A stretch of DNA of 64,000 nucleotides from Dyadobacter koreensis (GCF_900108855.1 NZ_FNXY01000002.1:310001-374000); one strand, 5' to 3'. Counted from the stretch's first letter, positions 53,164-62,161 are shown. Numbers and translations: made by a program. Notes: generated by a model from the sequence alone, not told the origin.

Positions 53164-54957
53164 TTATAACCTGTCTCGAAGTCTTATTGCCAATTGAAAT
53201 CCTATCCACGTATAATTTCTTTGCGTTTGGTCTGGCTTTCCACCGAGCCAGATTGTTGAAATAGAATATCTGTGATCGTTTGCAATTCCTTCTTTATTTT
53301 CAGTGAGTATATTGATCGATGGCCCAAATGCTATGGAAAGCCGATTCCCTAAATTTCTTTCAATTGAAGTATTTAGACGAAATAATCCGGCCGCGGTGTT
53401 GCTGTCAAAGTCTTTATTCATTGCAACTACGTTGGCTGTTAGGTCTATGTTCCACATCCATCTTTTGGCGATCCTTCCCGCAGTTCCAAAACCATATCCA
53501 ATACTTCCCAAAGGCTTATTATTAATCATACCGTTAAAACCGACCGTGAAAATATTGTAAAATGCATTAACCCCCGTTTTAAAGGATGTGTTAAAATAAT
53601 TGAATTCATCGGTTGAGATCTCGTAGCGACGGTATCCATTTTTTCGGACATAACTTAACAAACCGATCGGTGTGGTGGCGGAAGAATCAGCGTAATTGAA
53701 TACACTTAACTGATGTCCTTTTTTTACCGTTTTTGCAAAATTATAAGCTCCCGAAATTTGCCATCCATTTAAGTTTCCAAGTAAAACATTTCCAACACCG
53801 GCAAGCTGTACGCCATTAAAATTGCCAGCAGTGAAATTCAGCAGTGTCGAATACTGGAATCCCTTAACATTTCCCATAACGATGTTCAATGCTGTCGCAT
53901 ATTGAAAACCGGATACATTGTGGCCAACAACATTGGCAATACCGGCAAGCTGAACCCCCTTCACATGACCACGGTCTGCATTGATAAAACCCCCGATTTC
54001 CAGAACATTTGTTCCCAGGGAATAACCCGCAAATACATTAAAAGAGTAATCATTTACGACGTTACCACTAAGTTCACGGTTCGTGCTCAGGAAAGGTAAA
54101 ATCGAAGTTTGAACCGGACGGTATAAGGTATCTGTAATGTTCCGGGTATTAATGGCCTGCTTGGCCGAAGCAAAAGCGAGACTGAAATCTTTCTTTACAC
54201 GCTGGTAGGTCTCCCGTAATTTCCCCTTGAATTGAATTGTATCTTTTTCAATAATCGTATCCGGCGACACGTAAGTCGTCGTCGTATATTCAAACTGCGG
54301 AATTTCAATTTTGGGATTATTTGGTGAATCTGGCCGTGTCGCGATAGTCAGTTTTCGTCTAGATAATGCTTTCAGTGTATCCGGATTAAGCGTTATAGGC
54401 AGATAAGTATTTTTACGGTTCGAAATAATGATCGTTTTTCCCACGTATTGTTCTTTCCTGATTTCGAGCCGTATCGATGCGGGCGCCGTAGGAAGATTTA
54501 TTTTGTAATAACCAAACTGGTTACTGATCGTCGAAGCCAGGGTAACAGGCTCATAAATACTCGCATTTGCCAGCTTATCTCCTGTGTTCTTGTCAATAAT
54601 ATAACCGTTCAGATTGAAATCAGCAGGAGCCTCCTCCTCTGTTTTTTGACTTTTTTGAAGAATGATATACCGATGTTTCTGTTTGAAGACAACTTTTCCT
54701 TTAAACAACTCATTCAGAATTTCCCTTACACTTTTGTTCGTAACATTTAGAGATACACGGCTCTTAGTTTCAATTACATCCGGGCTGTAAGAAAAATTGA
54801 ATCCACCCAGATTGCCGATTTGCTGTAAAACTTCGTCAATGGACTGGTTCGATGAACGTATTGAAATTTTTCTTTCCAATAATTCCTGTGCGTGAGAAGG
54901 AGTGGAAATGAGAAAACTTAAAAGAAACAGAAAGGTAAGAGAATAAAAATTTTTCAA
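53164..54957 (-). CDS. STN-domain surface protein with beta-barrel-like repeats
   Basis: Exported protein of 597 residues (signal peptide to SHAQE). Residues 30-85 are an STN (secretin/TonB N-terminal) domain: ISIRSSNQSIDEVLQQIG and VSLNVTNKSVREILNELF. Residues 113-195 are a carboxypeptidase-regulatory-like/plug domain (NGYIIDKNTGDKLANASIYEPV). Later, residues about 320-440 hold repeats of the LA_2272 surface type: GVQLAGIANVVGHNVSG, GFQYATALNIVMGNVKG, GFQYSTLLNFTAGNFNG, GVQLAGVGNVLLGNLNG. It follows the ECF sigma and FecR genes in the same direction, so it probably takes the place that a SusC-type receptor has in other systems. Starts at TTG 54957. Confidence 0.8.
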   Translation of the reverse strand: MKNFYSLTFLFLLSFLISTPSHAQELLERKISIRSSNQSIDEVLQQIGNLGGFNFSYSPDVIETKSRVSLNVTNKSVREILNELFKGKVVFKQKHRYIILQKSQKTEEEAPADFNLNGYIIDKNTGDKLANASIYEPVTLASTISNQFGYYKINLPTAPASIRLEIRKEQYVGKTIIISNRKNTYLPITLNPDTLKALSRRKLTIATRPDSPNNPKIEIPQFEYTTTTYVSPDTIIEKDTIQFKGKLRETYQRVKKDFSLAFASAKQAINTRNITDTLYRPVQTSILPFLSTNRELSGNVVNDYSFNVFAGYSLGTNVLEIGGFINADRGHVKGVQLAGIANVVGHNVSGFQYATALNIVMGNVKGFQYSTLLNFTAGNFNGVQLAGVGNVLLGNLNGWQISGAYNFAKTVKKGHQLSVFNYADSSATTPIGLLSYVRKNGYRRYEISTDEFNYFNTSFKTGVNAFYNIFTVGFNGMINNKPLGSIGYGFGTAGRIAKRWMWNIDLTANVVAMNKDFDSNTAAGLFRLNTSIERNLGNRLSIAFGPSINILTENKEGIANDHRYSISTIWLGGKPDQTQRNYTWIGFQLAIRLRDRL

Positions 54958-55004
54958 TGGAATCGGTGTAGATTAAGACAAAAGCAGTTTGGGGAGGCGT
55001 ATTA

Positions 55005-56045
55005 TTATTGACAGCTATTGCCATCAAGCCAGTACGTTTTTCCTTCTTTTCTCAGTTTTAAATCCAATGTTTCCGCAATCACTGATAATGTTGTATCAAG
55101 CGGTTCTTTTTGAAAACCTATCGTTAACCGACATTTTGCCAGATCTGCATTGACCAAACGAATATCCGAGTGATACCCGTCATTCAAGGTATTGATGATA
55201 TCACCCAGTTTTGCTCCGTTGAAATCAAAAACCTGAGTATGATATCCCATGACGTTTAGGTCAGCGCGTATACTTCTCAGTGTGTCATCTGCTAATTCTG
55301 CACTTTCTCCTTTAACAAGCTCAATTTTATTATCTGCTTTGCTGACCCGAACCTTTCCGGTTTTCACATCCACACGTACGAGTTCTTTTTTATATGCCTT
55401 AACATTAAAAGAAGTTCCTAAAACCCGGACGTCGGTTCCGTTGGCATCAATAACAAAAGGATGCGCTGCGTCGGGTTTTACATCGAAAAATGCCTCGCCA
55501 TTTAGGGAAACAGTCCGGATATCTCCGCTGAAATTTTCGGGGTAACTTATCTTAGAGTTATAATTCAGGAATACTTTTGTTCCGTCAGGCAGTGTTGCTT
55601 CTGTTGTATTGTTAGTAGTTGCCACTTCAAGCAGTTCCGGTTTCTTAAATTGCGTCCGGAAAATATAGAGTCCGAATGCCATTATGGTTAAAGACACTGC
55701 GGCTGCAATCCATAAGGTATATGAAGTCCGTTTTTTAGCTGGCAGTTTACGGATATTTGTTTCATCTTCCGCATAGATTTCCGGAACGATCTGCTGACTG
55801 ACTATCTTTTGAGATGTCATTTTTTGCCGGACCTTTTCCCAGGCCGCGTCCGTATCGACTTCCGAATTTCTGTTTTTAAGAATTGCCGATTTTTCCCAGA
55901 GCATTTCAAATGCTGCTAATTCCTGTTCATTTTCCGGCGACAGATTCAGCCAGTTTTGTACCTCGGAAATTTCTTCCGCGGTGGCAGTGTCGGCCAGATA
56001 TCGCGCTAACAGCTCATCCGATATGTGTTCATGAGAATTGTTCAT
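55005..56045 (-). CDS. FecR-family anti-sigma regulator
   Basis: Membrane-spanning anti-sigma factor of 346 residues. An N-terminal cytoplasmic part (ISDELLARYLADTATAEEISEVQNWL), one transmembrane helix near residues 105-125 (TLWIAAAVSLTIMAFGLYIF), then the periplasmic FecR domain (TEATLPDGTKVFLNYNSKISYPENF, RTVSLNGEAFFDVKPDAAHPFVIDANGTDVRVLGTSFNVKAY) and a C-terminal DUF4974 domain. It begins two bases after the sigma gene stop and would hold the sigma factor inactive until a signal comes from the outer-membrane STN protein. Confidence 0.92.
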   Translation of the reverse strand: MNNSHEHISDELLARYLADTATAEEISEVQNWLNLSPENEQELAAFEMLWEKSAILKNRNSEVDTDAAWEKVRQKMTSQKIVSQQIVPEIYAEDETNIRKLPAKKRTSYTLWIAAAVSLTIMAFGLYIFRTQFKKPELLEVATTNNTTEATLPDGTKVFLNYNSKISYPENFSGDIRTVSLNGEAFFDVKPDAAHPFVIDANGTDVRVLGTSFNVKAYKKELVRVDVKTGKVRVSKADNKIELVKGESAELADDTLRSIRADLNVMGYHTQVFDFNGAKLGDIINTLNDGYHSDIRLVNADLAKCRLTIGFQKEPLDTTLSVIAETLDLKLRKEGKTYWLDGNSCQ

Positions 56046-56047
56046 GG

Positions 56048-56725
56048 TTACGATTGGAAAAACTGTTGATGTAAAAAATAAACAAGTATCAGTAATGACG
56101 GCAGGTAATCGGCCAGCTCGTTACGTAAAATTTTAAGTGCTTTTCCGATTTGATTTTCAACCGTTTTGATAGAAATATTGAGTTGGTCGGCTATTTCCTG
56201 ATATTTCAGTTCCTCAAAACGACTCATCCGAAAAGCTTTTTGGCATTGCTCAGGCAAAAGTCGAATTGCTTTTTCGATACGTTCGGCAAGCTCGTCAGCA
56301 TGAATACTTTCCGTAACAGACTCGTAGGATTGCGGTATATAATTAACAGCATATTCACGATAAGCTTCTTTCACAGAAGCGTGTTTGAAACGGTTCAGGC
56401 AGTGATTATGAACGGCCCGATAAAGATAGGATTTCAAAGAAAGGGTTATTTCCAGCTCTTCTCTTTTTTCCCAGATTGTAATAAAAACTGTCTGGACAAT
56501 CTCTTCGGCATCCTCCTCGTCCTTTAATAAAGAACTCGCATAATTGCACAGCCGCTGATAATAGAAACGAAATGTCCGCTCGTAGGCAGCTTCATCTCCT
56601 CTTCTTATCGCTTGAACAATTTCCGGATCGGTGGCGTGCACGGATTTTCGCTTTTGATTTTCCGCCAAAAGTAGATAATCTCCACCGATTATAAAATTCC
56701 GATTACTAAGAGCGGTCGCTGCCAC
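56048..56725 (-). CDS. ECF-type RNA polymerase sigma factor
   Basis: Sigma-70 family ECF factor of 225 residues with region 2 (AAYERTFRFYYQRLCNYASSLLKDEEDAEEIVQTVFITIWEKREEL) and region 4 (RLLPEQCQKAFRMSRFEELKYQEIADQLNISIKTVENQIGKALKIL). It heads a three-gene sigma/FecR/STN-protein cluster. The only start at this end is GTG 56725; the first 30 residues have no known domain, so the true start may lie further in. Targets are unknown. Confidence 0.9.
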   Translation of the reverse strand: MAATALSNRNFIIGGDYLLLAENQKRKSVHATDPEIVQAIRRGDEAAYERTFRFYYQRLCNYASSLLKDEEDAEEIVQTVFITIWEKREELEITLSLKSYLYRAVHNHCLNRFKHASVKEAYREYAVNYIPQSYESVTESIHADELAERIEKAIRLLPEQCQKAFRMSRFEELKYQEIADQLNISIKTVENQIGKALKILRNELADYLPSLLILVYFLHQQFFQS

Positions 56726-56871
56726 AGTTTAAGTTCCTTTTTAACATGACAAGCGGAATGGGGTTTCCCCCTACGCGAAAAAAATATTTTTGTTAATAGG
56801 GGGAAAATAAATTTGGATTGTCCTGAAAGGGAAGATGGGAGATTCCCGATGTTAGCCAATAAATATTAGCC

Positions 56872-57354
56872 ATGAAAAAATTATTTCTTCCCTTGTTTGT
56901 GTACGTATTTACGTTATTCAGCCAGCAATCCTGCGATTCAGGTTATGAAGATTTGGAACCATGAGAAACCAGTGCCCATATTTTTGATCTGGATGATCTT
57001 GCAATTTTTACTAAAGACAGTGAGCCGGTTGCTCGTTATAAGGAGCCGTGGAAAAACCGCCGCCATAAAGTGACGATTGATATTTCTATGCCTTCATTAT
57101 CTGGTGTTGAGTTTTCAGGGGCTGTGCACGTGAATGTTTCCGGTTTTGAAAATGCGAAGAAAATCGACTTGGAACTTTCGGGCGCTTCAAAAGGCGATTT
57201 CTCAGAATCTGCAAAAATAGTAGAAATGGATTTATCAGCGGCTTCACAATTAAATCTGACAGGAAGCGGACAATTCATCGACGGAGAATTGTCGGGAGCG
57301 TCGGAGTTGAAAGGCTTGGTTTATCAGGCCGAAGAGTCAGATATTAAGTTGTGA
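56872..57354 (+). pseudogene. Decayed DUF2807 (head GIN domain) lipoprotein
   Basis: One frame runs from ATG 56872 to 57354 with a single in-frame TGA at 56962-56964. The first 30 codons are a lipoprotein signal (LFLPLFVYVFTLFSQQSC). After the stop, residues are recognisable as DUF2807 beta-helix repeats: ISMPSLSGVEFSGAVHVNVSG, LELSGASKGDFSES, LSAASQLNLTGSGQ, LSGASELKG. The protein is short for the family and lacks both the usual first strand set and the C-terminal repeats, so it seems to have lost more than one codon. The stop at 57352-57354 abuts the stop of the convergent gene (shared TGATCA). Confidence 0.78.
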
Positions 57355-58071
57355 TCACTTGATCATACCATATTTCGCTCTTGCCTGCTTTTTTGACATC
57401 CCGTCGAAATGCCACCATTCGGTTGTATTGACCGTAAAACCAGATTGAACCATAGCTTTACGCAAAATATTTCGGTTCGAAATCTGTTTTGCAGTAAGTT
57501 TTCCCTGTTTCAACATTTCCTGTTCGGAACGGGGATAGGCGAGGGGGCCAAAAAAATCATATTTGGTCCCCATGTCCAACGGAATACCTTTTTCATCCAC
57601 AACGGTTAAATCGATCGCACAGCCAAAGTTATGGTTTGAACCAATTTTTGGATCGGCCACATACTGTGTTTTCTGTCGCGGCGGGATTTTTAAATCATCC
57701 AGTGCATCCCACAATTTGTATTGAGCGGAATTAGGGCGGGCGGCATCGTAGACCAAAAGCTTATATCCAGGTTTTGCCTGTTTTAATAAAGTGCTGGCTT
57801 TGGAAAGCTTTGTAGCCATTTCAGGCTGAAGATATGCGTGCGTTAAATCTCCATAGACATTTTTCTTCATGAAATTGTCAGGAGTGGCATACTTCAATTC
57901 AACCAGAATTTCAGGATTTATGCTTTGTATATCAACAAGTCCCTGATCAAGTATTTTCTTTTCGGTTGTTGAAATGTTTTTATTGGACTTATCTTTTTGA
58001 CTTTGTGCCTGACTGTCAATAGATAAAAAAGAAGCTATAAAAACCAGGCAAACTATCTTGATTAAACGCAT
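57355..58071 (-). CDS. D-Ala-D-Ala dipeptidase, VanX/DdpX-like (M15D)
   Basis: Exported zinc dipeptidase of 238 residues (signal peptide residues 1-22). Zinc-site motifs are intact: SNHNFGCAIDLTVVD (His and Asp) and TEWWHFDGM (catalytic Glu and His), with Arg in YDAARPNSAQYKLW. VanX hydrolyses D-Ala-D-Ala; periplasmic homologues such as DdpX recycle peptidoglycan dipeptides. Without van genes next to it, a recycling role is more likely than resistance. It lies just before the envelope-stress group. Confidence 0.9.
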   Translation of the reverse strand: MRLIKIVCLVFIASFLSIDSQAQSQKDKSNKNISTTEKKILDQGLVDIQSINPEILVELKYATPDNFMKKNVYGDLTHAYLQPEMATKLSKASTLLKQAKPGYKLLVYDAARPNSAQYKLWDALDDLKIPPRQKTQYVADPKIGSNHNFGCAIDLTVVDEKGIPLDMGTKYDFFGPLAYPRSEQEMLKQGKLTAKQISNRNILRKAMVQSGFTVNTTEWWHFDGMSKKQARAKYGMIK

Positions 58072-58124
58072 ACGCTGAAAATAAAATCCTCCTTCTCTAA
58101 CGCTGGGAAGGAGGAAATAACGTG

Positions 58125-59159
58125 TTAGTATCTTCTGATCTTCACCTTGGACAAACCACCTTCAAAATTTATATTGATCTTTTTGGCAGACTTTTCAAAT
58201 CCGGGAGAACGATACAGTTTATCATTAATTTTTTCCAGATCATCAAAAGAAGTGAGGTTAAGCGCTCCGTCCAGATTGATCTCGCAACCTACTGATTTTG
58301 GAATTTCAAGATCGATAGAGGCTACTCCTGCTTCAATGTTAACATCAGTACGGTCAAGTTTTTCTCCCAAACGGATATTCATATCTGCCACCCCGGTACT
58401 TACTTTTAAAGCTTCTACTTTATAACTACTCAGATCAAAATCGCCTTTCCCGGCACCTAATCCAAGATCAATATTCCAGATTGGTTTGTCATTCAGCTCA
58501 ATCTGCGCTTTATTGCTGATTTCGCCTTTGTTCAATTTTACATTACCATCTTCCATTTTCAAATTAACTGTCGCTGTATTAGCGAGTTTGTTAATAGTAG
58601 TGTTGGATAAAAATCCGAGGACAGACGAACGTGTATCGGCTTGAAAAAGCTTGTCCGTGTTTCCTTTCAATGTAAACGAACCCGCACCTCCTTCCAGATT
58701 GAAATTTGCTTTCTGGATAAAATCTTCCATCGCATATTCGTATGAGTTATTTTTCAGTCTGGTATTGCTCTCATCCTCTCTGCGGCTGTGTTCACGTTCG
58801 TAATCTTCGTCTTTATCTTCATCATCCTCTTCGTCATTGTCATCATCTTCATCCTCGTCGTCGTGATCACCGTCATTCCAGTTGAAATTCCAATTGTCGC
58901 GGTGACGGTCGAAAGCGCGGTCCGTACGATGTGCCAGTCCGCCAAAAACGGCGAATGCAATAAGGATTCCGACGAGTGCTCTCGCCGGTGCATGTCTGTC
59001 TGTAACCAGGATCAGTATACCTGCAAGAATTAGCAATACCGGCCAATAGGGAAGAACAGAATCCCAGTGAAAATAGAAAAGGTCCAGTTTGCGAAGCAGC
59101 GCAACGATACCGATCACAATAAGAACTCCACCCCAGAAAACACCTTTTGAATTTTTCAT
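58125..59159 (-). CDS. LiaF-like membrane protein with acidic linker
   Basis: Protein of 344 residues. Residues 1-80 form three or four short transmembrane segments of the LiaI/LiaF type (GVLIVIGIVALLRKLDLF, WPVLLILAGILILVTDRHAPA). Residues 95-135 are a striking run of Asp/Glu. The C-terminal 200 residues are a beta-helix-like LiaF/toast-rack domain (FNLEGGAGSFTLKGNTDKLF, TATVNLKMEDGNVKLNKGE, MNIRLGEKLDRTDVNIEAGVASIDL). Members sense or buffer envelope stress. It follows a small LiaI-like gene and a PspC gene in the same direction. Confidence 0.82.
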   Translation of the reverse strand: MKNSKGVFWGGVLIVIGIVALLRKLDLFYFHWDSVLPYWPVLLILAGILILVTDRHAPARALVGILIAFAVFGGLAHRTDRAFDRHRDNWNFNWNDGDHDDEDEDDDNDEEDDEDKDEDYEREHSRREDESNTRLKNNSYEYAMEDFIQKANFNLEGGAGSFTLKGNTDKLFQADTRSSVLGFLSNTTINKLANTATVNLKMEDGNVKLNKGEISNKAQIELNDKPIWNIDLGLGAGKGDFDLSSYKVEALKVSTGVADMNIRLGEKLDRTDVNIEAGVASIDLEIPKSVGCEINLDGALNLTSFDDLEKINDKLYRSPGFEKSAKKININFEGGLSKVKIRRY

Positions 59160-59164
59160 AACGA

Positions 59165-59350
59165 TTAAATATTAGAGTGGTTGGATGTATCAGAATTGAT
59201 GAAGTTTTTAAGCAGAAGTAGCGCACCGGCGATGATCAGCATAACTGGCCAGAAAAATCCTCTGAAATCAAAACCGGTAAATTCCTCGATCAGAAAGAGG
59301 CAGCCCGCGACGATGAGCAGAAGACCCCAGAAAATACTTTTAAAATTCAT
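59165..59350 (-). CDS. Small LiaI-like two-helix membrane protein
   Basis: Membrane protein of 61 residues with two hydrophobic segments (IFWGLLLIVAGCLFLIEEF and FFWPVMLIIAGALLLLKNF), matching the LiaI/LiaF transmembrane domain seen also in its neighbours. The gene sits 5 bases before the LiaF-like gene and 11 after the PspC gene, so translation is probably coupled. Confidence 0.8.
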   Translation of the reverse strand: MNFKSIFWGLLLIVAGCLFLIEEFTGFDFRGFFWPVMLIIAGALLLLKNFINSDTSNHSNI

Positions 59351-59361
59351 GGCTGTTTTTG

Positions 59362-59979
59362 TTAGTTCACTTTGATAATTTCATCGTCATCATCTGCTTT
59401 TTTACCGTTCGGATCTTCCGGGAAACTTCCGGCCAGCGTCGATTCATTAGTTCCAAAAGGCGTATATGGCTGCGGATCAGGCGTTGGTGTGTAAGGTTCT
59501 ACCGGTTCTGTTGGCGGAGGCGTGGTAGGATAAACGGTTGTATTTCCTTCCTGTTCTTTATCGCGCTGACGAAGTATTAAGAAGGCACCGATCGTGATCA
59601 AGGCAATTGGCCAGAAATAAGGTTTGATCTGATACCAAAGCGGGAAATCGTCGATTAGCATAAAAATACCAAATAAAACCAGCGCGCCGCCAAGAATTTT
59701 AATGGTCTGATCGTTGCGTTTTTTCTCAGCTTCCGGGTCGTGCGGTTTGGAAGTTATTGTATCAAAATTGTGCACATCCGCCGCTCCTGTCGGTAATACT
59801 GCCCATAAAATAATGTACAGAATTCCAGTCCACCCAAAGCTTGGAGGTATTGGCAGGAATAACATCACGACGAATAAAACACGAACGATTACTACATCTA
59901 TTTGTAAATATTGAGCAATACCGGAAGCAACTCCTCCAAATACGGCCTGATCGGGTATGCGGTGCAATTTCTTTTCCAT
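59362..59979 (-). CDS. PspC-domain protein
   Basis: Membrane protein of about 205 residues. The N-terminal PspC domain is clear (KLHRIPDQAVFGGVASGIAQYLQIDVVIVRVLFVVMLFL), with a second LiaI-like pair of helices near residues 100-140 (ILGGALVLFGIFMLIDDF, FWPIALITIGAFLIL) and a Pro/Thr-rich cytoplasmic tail. PspC senses membrane damage in the phage-shock response. I start at ATG 59979, not at the upstream in-frame start. It heads the LiaI/LiaF-type group. Confidence 0.88.
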   Translation of the reverse strand: MEKKLHRIPDQAVFGGVASGIAQYLQIDVVIVRVLFVVMLFLPIPPSFGWTGILYIILWAVLPTGAADVHNFDTITSKPHDPEAEKKRNDQTIKILGGALVLFGIFMLIDDFPLWYQIKPYFWPIALITIGAFLILRQRDKEQEGNTTVYPTTPPPTEPVEPYTPTPDPQPYTPFGTNESTLAGSFPEDPNGKKADDDDEIIKVN

Positions 59980-60204
59980 TTCGTTGTTTACGTTTATGTT
60001 GTAATCAAAGGTAGTGGGTGATACAAGATACTGCAAGCTGGAAGTTTATTATCGGTTAGTTGACGTGTTAAAAGGTAATTTGGAATGATTTCCGATTTTT
60101 AAACTTTTAAATCCGCTTAAACAGGTCCCGGTTCGAGGGCAATTATCCTAAATTTTGTTCTTTGAAAGGAATGTTGTGATGTTGCAGGAAATTAAAAATT
60201 GATT

Positions 60205-60828
60205 TTATTCCTCTTCCAATGCTTCAAGAATATCCATCATGCTTCCAAAATCTTTATAGCCCGGACGAATCTCTTCGCTTCCGCGGAGCGCAATACCTAT
60301 TTCCGGAAATGTATCAGTTAATTTATTTACAGTAACTTCATCATCCAGTCCAAAACCGATAAGGATTGGATATTCCTTGGCAAGTTTGCTCAAAACCTCG
60401 ATCCAATCTTCTGTTAGTTCCAGATTTGCGTCGCTTTCAAGAAGGAAGTAGGCAACTTCATCTCCATAGCGGCTCAGAATAGAATAAATATCGTTGGCAT
60501 CGTAGGTATCCACACTGACGCGCAGGATCAAAGGAAGATTCAGCTCGCTCTGAAGATAAGTCAGCAGACCAGGGGTTTCGACCTGAACGTAATGCACGGG
60601 ATATTCCGCAAGGGATTTCAACAGCTGCTCAGGATCGCTTTGGCTTGATTCAGCAACGAGCTGAACGCCGGCAAGCCATGAGCAAATTTCTTCAAACTTC
60701 TTGGGAGATATATAATTTGGGGAATCTTGATCGATAGAAAATCCCAGCATTTCAACACCCATGCCAGCGCAGTAACGGGCATCGGATAGGTTGGTGACGT
60801 TGCTGATTTTTACGGTTCTCGTTAGCAT
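60205..60828 (-). CDS. TrpF-like protein lacking the catalytic cysteine
   Basis: TIM-barrel protein of 207 residues that resembles phosphoribosylanthranilate isomerase in length and in the opening TRTVKISNVTNLSDARYCAGMGVEMLGF. The first-strand motif of TrpF is K-I-C-G; here it reads K-I-S-N, so the general-base Cys is Ser and the Gly is Asn. The phosphate-binding end (IGFGLDDEV, IALRGSEEIRPG) is also poor. It is away from any trp genes. It is likely not an active TrpF. No neighbour suggests another role. Confidence 0.78.
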   Translation of the reverse strand: MLTRTVKISNVTNLSDARYCAGMGVEMLGFSIDQDSPNYISPKKFEEICSWLAGVQLVAESSQSDPEQLLKSLAEYPVHYVQVETPGLLTYLQSELNLPLILRVSVDTYDANDIYSILSRYGDEVAYFLLESDANLELTEDWIEVLSKLAKEYPILIGFGLDDEVTVNKLTDTFPEIGIALRGSEEIRPGYKDFGSMMDILEALEEE

Positions 60829-60931
60829 GTTGATGGAATTAATTGCAAAATTTTTTAGCAAAGATAATTCATCGGCCGGATTATCATGTTAACAAAGTCT
60901 GATTCGTTTCTGGTTTTAGGCATAAAATAAA

Positions 60932-60985
60932 ATAACCCAAGGCTCCGGCCTTGGGTTATCGATCTACTAATGCCTCAGGCATTAG
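60932..60985 (-). terminator. Two hairpins after galM
   Basis: A 12-base perfect stem (ATAACCCAAGGC 60932-60943, GCCTTGGGTTAT 60948-60959) followed on the minus strand by a T-rich run, and a second 8-base stem (CTAATGCC 60967-60974, GGCATTAG 60978-60985). They lie 25 bases after the galM stop and should end that transcript. Confidence 0.82.
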
Positions 60986-61009
60986 TCAAAGCCACTTTTA
61001 GTTTTCACT

Positions 61010-62161
61010 TTATTTGACTGAAAATTTATACTCTGTAGATGTTTTATAGGTTTCGCCTGGTTTCAATTCTGTCGATGGGAATTGTGGTTGATTTGGTGAA
61101 TCCGGATAGTGTTCGGTTTCCAGGCAAAGCCCGAAGCGTTTGGCATAGGTTGCACCTTTTCCAGTCAGTTTTCCATCCAGGAAATTTCCTGTATAAAATT
61201 GAACAGCAGGTTCCGTAGTGTAAACCTCCATAAAACGGCCGCTTTCCGGATCTTTCACCGTAGCAAAAAGCATAAGGTTTTTATCAGTACGATTTAAAAC
61301 CCAGCAATGATCATATCCGCCGCCGTTTTTAATTTGTACATCTGAATTATCATCAATTCTTTTTCCAACCAACGTCGGTTCGTTAAAATCAAATGGCGTT
61401 CCTTTTACAGGCTGCAATTTTCCAGTCGGAATTAATGTCGCGTCGACCGGAACCAGAGAGTCTGATTTAATCGAAACCTCGTGGTTTAGAATATCACGTT
61501 TTAAACCCGTCAGATTAAAATAAGAGTGATTTGTCAAATTCACAACTGTGTTTTTATCCGTTGTCGCTTCATAGTCAATTCGAAGTCCGTTGTCATTTGA
61601 CAAAGTATAGGTCACTTTCACATTCAGATTTCCGGGATAACCTTCTTCCCCGTCTTTACTCAAATAGGTTAGTTCAAGACCAACGACAGAGTCCTGTTTA
61701 ATCTCAGTCGCGTTCCAAAGTTTTTTGTCAAAACCTTTAATTCCGCCGTGCAAAGAATTTGGTCCGTTATTAACCGGTAATGTGTAAGTTTTGCCATCGA
61801 GCGTGAATTTTCCTTTGGCAATACGGTTTCCATAACGGCCAACTAAAGCCCCAAAAAAAGGATTTTCAGCTAAATATGGAGCCAAAGAATCGAAGCCTAA
61901 AACAACATCTTCCCATTTTCCCTCTTTATCTTTTGCGGTTAATTCCGTGATAATCCCACCATAATTGGTGATTTTTACCGTCATCCCGTTTGCATTGGTA
62001 AGGGTATAAAGATCTGCTTTTTTACCGTCGGGAAGGTCTCCGAATACTTCTTTCGAAATCGTACTGGTCATTGTTTTACTTTCGTTTTCGTTTTTGGTTT
62101 TTGAGCAGCTCATCAGGCCAATGCCGATCAGCGCAGCGAATATTAATGATCGTTTTTTCAT
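61010..62161 (-). CDS. galM: Aldose 1-epimerase (galactose mutarotase) lipoprotein
   Basis: Lipoprotein of 383 residues (lipobox LMSC, Cys19), thus outside the cytoplasm. GalM marks: LTNANGMTVKITNYGGIITEL, FFGALVGRYGNRIAKGKF, NNGPNSLHGGIKGFDKKLW (catalytic His region), VNLTNHSYFNL (second His), and CLETEHYPDSPNQ (catalytic Glu). It interconverts alpha and beta anomers of galactose or glucose. It lies 26 bases downstream of galK, the usual pairing, although a secreted mutarotase works ahead of uptake. Confidence 0.93.
   Translation of the reverse strand: MKKRSLIFAALIGIGLMSCSKTKNENESKTMTSTISKEVFGDLPDGKKADLYTLTNANGMTVKITNYGGIITELTAKDKEGKWEDVVLGFDSLAPYLAENPFFGALVGRYGNRIAKGKFTLDGKTYTLPVNNGPNSLHGGIKGFDKKLWNATEIKQDSVVGLELTYLSKDGEEGYPGNLNVKVTYTLSNDNGLRIDYEATTDKNTVVNLTNHSYFNLTGLKRDILNHEVSIKSDSLVPVDATLIPTGKLQPVKGTPFDFNEPTLVGKRIDDNSDVQIKNGGGYDHCWVLNRTDKNLMLFATVKDPESGRFMEVYTTEPAVQFYTGNFLDGKLTGKGATYAKRFGLCLETEHYPDSPNQPQFPSTELKPGETYKTSTEYKFSVK

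Noticed and set aside
57036..57278. Minus-strand frame of 80 codons opposite the DUF2807 remnant
   Set aside because: The plus strand carries recognisable DUF2807 repeats; the antisense frame is a shadow of them.
58754..59033. Antisense frames over the acidic run of the LiaF-like gene
   Set aside because: They are strings of Met/Lys/Thr or Ile/Val caused by GAT/GAC-rich codons read on other frames.
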